This document shows positions 14,225-15,455 of a stretch of 15,455 bases of DNA, in pieces; position 1 is the stretch's first letter, and every line of letters starts with the position of its first letter. The DNA is from JBFLVQ01 sp040758525 (GTDB lineage: Bacteria; Acidobacteriota; Blastocatellia; Chloracidobacteriales; JADJPF01): NCBI GenBank assembly GCA_040758525.1, contig JBFLVQ010000150.1, positions 1 through 15,455 on the forward strand, read 5' to 3'. The notes beneath the pieces were generated by a model. That model was given only the letters and a program-made list of their open reading frames with translations. It was not told the DNA's origin and did not search any database. The translations under genes were made by a program, and so were the position numbers.

Positions 14225-15112
14225 CTATTGATGTGCTGATGTGAGCATATGCACAAACTCTTTTGCCGCAGCGCTGAAGACTTTTCCTTTACGATGAATG
14301 ATACCTATGGGGCGTGTAAAAGTGCCTTCAGTAAAATTTAGTGCTACCAGCAGATGGTTACGAGCTTCATTAGCAATGGTAGGTTCTGGCAGAATTGAGA
14401 TACCTATACCAACTTCGACAGAACGTTTAATTGTCTCTATATTATCAAATTCCATTACATAATTGACCGTTACGCCATGTTGTTTGAGAATGCGATCAAT
14501 GGTTTTGCGTGTTGGGATATCGCGTTCAAAGGCGACAAAATCTTCACCAGCAAGACTCTTTAGGCTGATACGACGACGATGCGCAAGTGAGTGTTCGGGG
14601 CTGCATACGGCTACCAGTTTGTCTTCTCGAAACAGAATAACGGCAAGGTTTGGTCTACGTAATGGCAGCGCAATAATACCAAAATCTATGGTATTGTTTA
14701 GACAGGCTTCATAAACTTTGTCGGTGCGACTATACTCTATATGAACTTTGACCTGCGGGTGTGTACGGATAAACTGCTTGATATAAGGTGGGAGTTCATG
14801 TAGCCCTACACTATATACGGTGGCGATACGAACTGTTCCCACAACCGAAGTTGATCGGTTACGCATACGCTCTTCCAAGGCATGAAAACGTTCCAGCAGT
14901 TCTTTGCACTCAGCATAAAAGAGTTTTCCTGCTTCAGTCGGTATTGCCCGTTTGCGATTTCCACGTTCTAGCAGAGATTGATCATAGCGCCGTTCAAGCG
15001 AACGCACTTGCTGGCTGATTGCAGACTGTGATACTAAATTTAGTGCTGCGGCTTTAGAGAAACTCCCTGTTTCAATCAGGTCGCAAAAACTCTTGAGGGT
15101 TTCGATGTGCAT
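14225..15112 (-). CDS. LysR-family transcriptional regulator (CysL/Cbl-like)
   Basis: At 295 residues this is a normal LysR-type regulator. The winged helix-turn-helix occupies about 1-60 (SFSKAAALNLVSQSAISQQV at 17-36, then SLERR). An effector-binding periplasmic-binding-protein-like domain covers about 90-292 (GTVRIATVYSVGLHELPPYI; IDFGIIALPLRRP; VEVGIGISILPEP). It binds DNA as a tetramer at T-N11-A type dyads, with a small-molecule co-inducer I cannot name. No Shine-Dalgarno is evident before the ATG. It diverges from sdhC across 125 bases that contain two dyads, so control of sdhC and itself is plausible. The resemblance to sulfur-metabolism regulators is general to the family and not proof of ligand. 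Confidence 0.9.
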   Translation of the reverse strand: MHIETLKSFCDLIETGSFSKAAALNLVSQSAISQQVRSLERRYDQSLLERGNRKRAIPTEAGKLFYAECKELLERFHALEERMRNRSTSVVGTVRIATVYSVGLHELPPYIKQFIRTHPQVKVHIEYSRTDKVYEACLNNTIDFGIIALPLRRPNLAVILFREDKLVAVCSPEHSLAHRRRISLKSLAGEDFVAFERDIPTRKTIDRILKQHGVTVNYVMEFDNIETIKRSVEVGIGISILPEPTIANEARNHLLVALNFTEGTFTRPIGIIHRKGKVFSAAAKEFVHMLTSAHQ

Positions 15113-15130
15113 AAAATAGTGTTACCAGTA

Positions 15131-15145
15131 ATAAGTTAAACTTAT
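15131..15145. promoter_or_regulatory. Dyad (LysR-type box) over the predicted lysR start site
   Basis: ATAAGT-TAA-ACTTAT is a perfect 6-bp dyad of 15 bases with the T-N11-A form known for LysR-type regulators. A second dyad, TTATA-TTCAG-TATAA (15142-15156), overlaps it. On the minus strand TATACT (15155-15150) could be the lysR -10, which would put transcription start inside or beside this dyad, fitting autorepression. Binding is inferred. Confidence 0.5.
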
Positions 15146-15173
15146 ATTCAGTATAACTCTTTTGAATTTTACT

Positions 15174-15179
15174 TATAAT
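15174..15179 (+). promoter_or_regulatory. Candidate -10 element of the sdhC promoter
   Basis: A perfect TATAAT, about 60 bases before the sdhC ATG. No good -35 hexamer is found 16-18 bases upstream, so the promoter may need an activator. Confidence 0.45.
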
Positions 15180-15188
15180 TATTGAATA

Positions 15189-15201
15189 GGTAAACTTTAC
15201 C
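15189..15201. promoter_or_regulatory. Dyad just downstream of the sdhC -10
   Basis: GGTAAA-C-TTTACC is a perfect 6-bp dyad with a one-base centre. It starts about ten bases after TATAAT, at the expected transcription start of sdhC. It shares TAAACTT with the other dyad, but the symmetry centres differ, so one protein binding both is not assured. Confidence 0.5.
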
Positions 15202-15237
15202 TTGCATCTCCATCCTGTCAGTAAAGGTAACCAGATT

Positions 15238-15455
15238 ATGGCAGCAAACATTCAGGCAAAATCAGAGGGAGTGGTGATCAGTTCGGCGAATCCACTGATT
15301 CGCTTGTATCGCTCATCACTTGGGAAAAAGTATGTTGTGGCAATTACAGGTTTTCTCTTGTTCGGATTTGTTATTGCGCATATGCTGGGAAACCTGCAGA
15401 TCTTCCTTGGTTATGAGAAGATCAACGCTTATGCACTTATGCTAAAATCGAGCCC
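15238..15455 (+). CDS. sdhC: Succinate dehydrogenase cytochrome b558 subunit, N-terminal part
   Basis: The first 72 codons are seen; the gene runs off the right edge. SdhC is the membrane heme subunit that passes electrons from succinate oxidation to quinone (or the reverse, in fumarate reductases). SSLGKKYVVAITGFLLFGF (26-44) leads into the first membrane helix, and VIAHMLGNLQIFLG (45-58) carries H48, a likely heme ligand by analogy with b558 cytochromes; the following KINAYALMLKS also matches that family. AAAGG at 15223-15227 lies ten bases before the ATG. sdhA and sdhB would be expected to follow outside the window. The gene diverges from lysR, and a TATAAT box and dyad precede it. Confidence 0.9.
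   Translation, partial: MAANIQAKSEGVVISSANPLIRLYRSSLGKKYVVAITGFLLFGFVIAHMLGNLQIFLGYEKINAYALMLKSS

Noticed and set aside
1..15455. CRISPR arrays, insertion sequences, phage genes, tRNA or rRNA genes
   Set aside because: No spaced direct repeats, transposase motifs, terminal repeats, cloverleaf or ribosomal RNA signatures were recognised; the window looks like a stable chromosomal core region.

Overview
The window reads as a chromosomal segment of a Gram-negative bacterium, most plausibly an acidobacterium (the Blastocatellia are a reasonable guess). Four things point that way: the run recJ - lptC-like - lptB - rpoN - hpf - hprK - rapZ; genes for lipopolysaccharide export (an outer membrane); a large serine/threonine kinase with an N-terminal cysteine cluster; and a b558-type succinate dehydrogenase cytochrome subunit. 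The taxonomic call is inference from gene content, not from a marker gene.

Left end (1-3097): a long minus-strand gene runs off the left edge. It encodes a Cys-cluster / Ser-Thr kinase / AAA-type ATPase protein (814 residues seen, C-terminus missing). Upstream of it are 655 bases without a convincing gene. They hold a GEMM-I-type cyclic-dinucleotide riboswitch aptamer on the kinase strand (about 2890 down to 2785) and a perfect 14-bp hairpin (2542-2580). The aptamer has the GCAAACC, GAAA-tetraloop, GGGACGCAAAG and CCTAAG/TATGG tetraloop-receptor elements. The base before GCAAACC is A rather than G, which by my alignment is the change that shifts this class from c-di-GMP to 3',3'-cGAMP. A cyclic-dinucleotide switch ahead of a giant signalling kinase is the most interesting item here.

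Centre (3098-14222): a plus-strand run with mostly short gaps. It starts with a solitary hydantoinase-B-type gene and recJ, followed by an LPS-transport pair (a 786-residue LptC/OstA protein and LptB), sigma-54 (rpoN), long-form hibernation factor (hpf), HPr kinase/phosphorylase (hprK), rapZ and a small antibiotic-biosynthesis-monooxygenase-like protein. The rpoN-hpf-hprK-rapZ block is the familiar nitrogen/carbon regulatory cluster, but HPr and EIIA genes are not seen after rapZ. A cluster of TGACAAG heptamers and their inverted copies fills the hpf-hprK gap, immediately before an hprK start with no visible Shine-Dalgarno.

Right end (14225-15455): a LysR-type regulator on the minus strand converges on the small monooxygenase-like gene with two bases between stops. 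It diverges from the start of sdhC across 125 bp. That divergent region carries two near-perfect dyads, each at the predicted start of one of the two promoters, which suggests autoregulation of lysR and control of sdhC.
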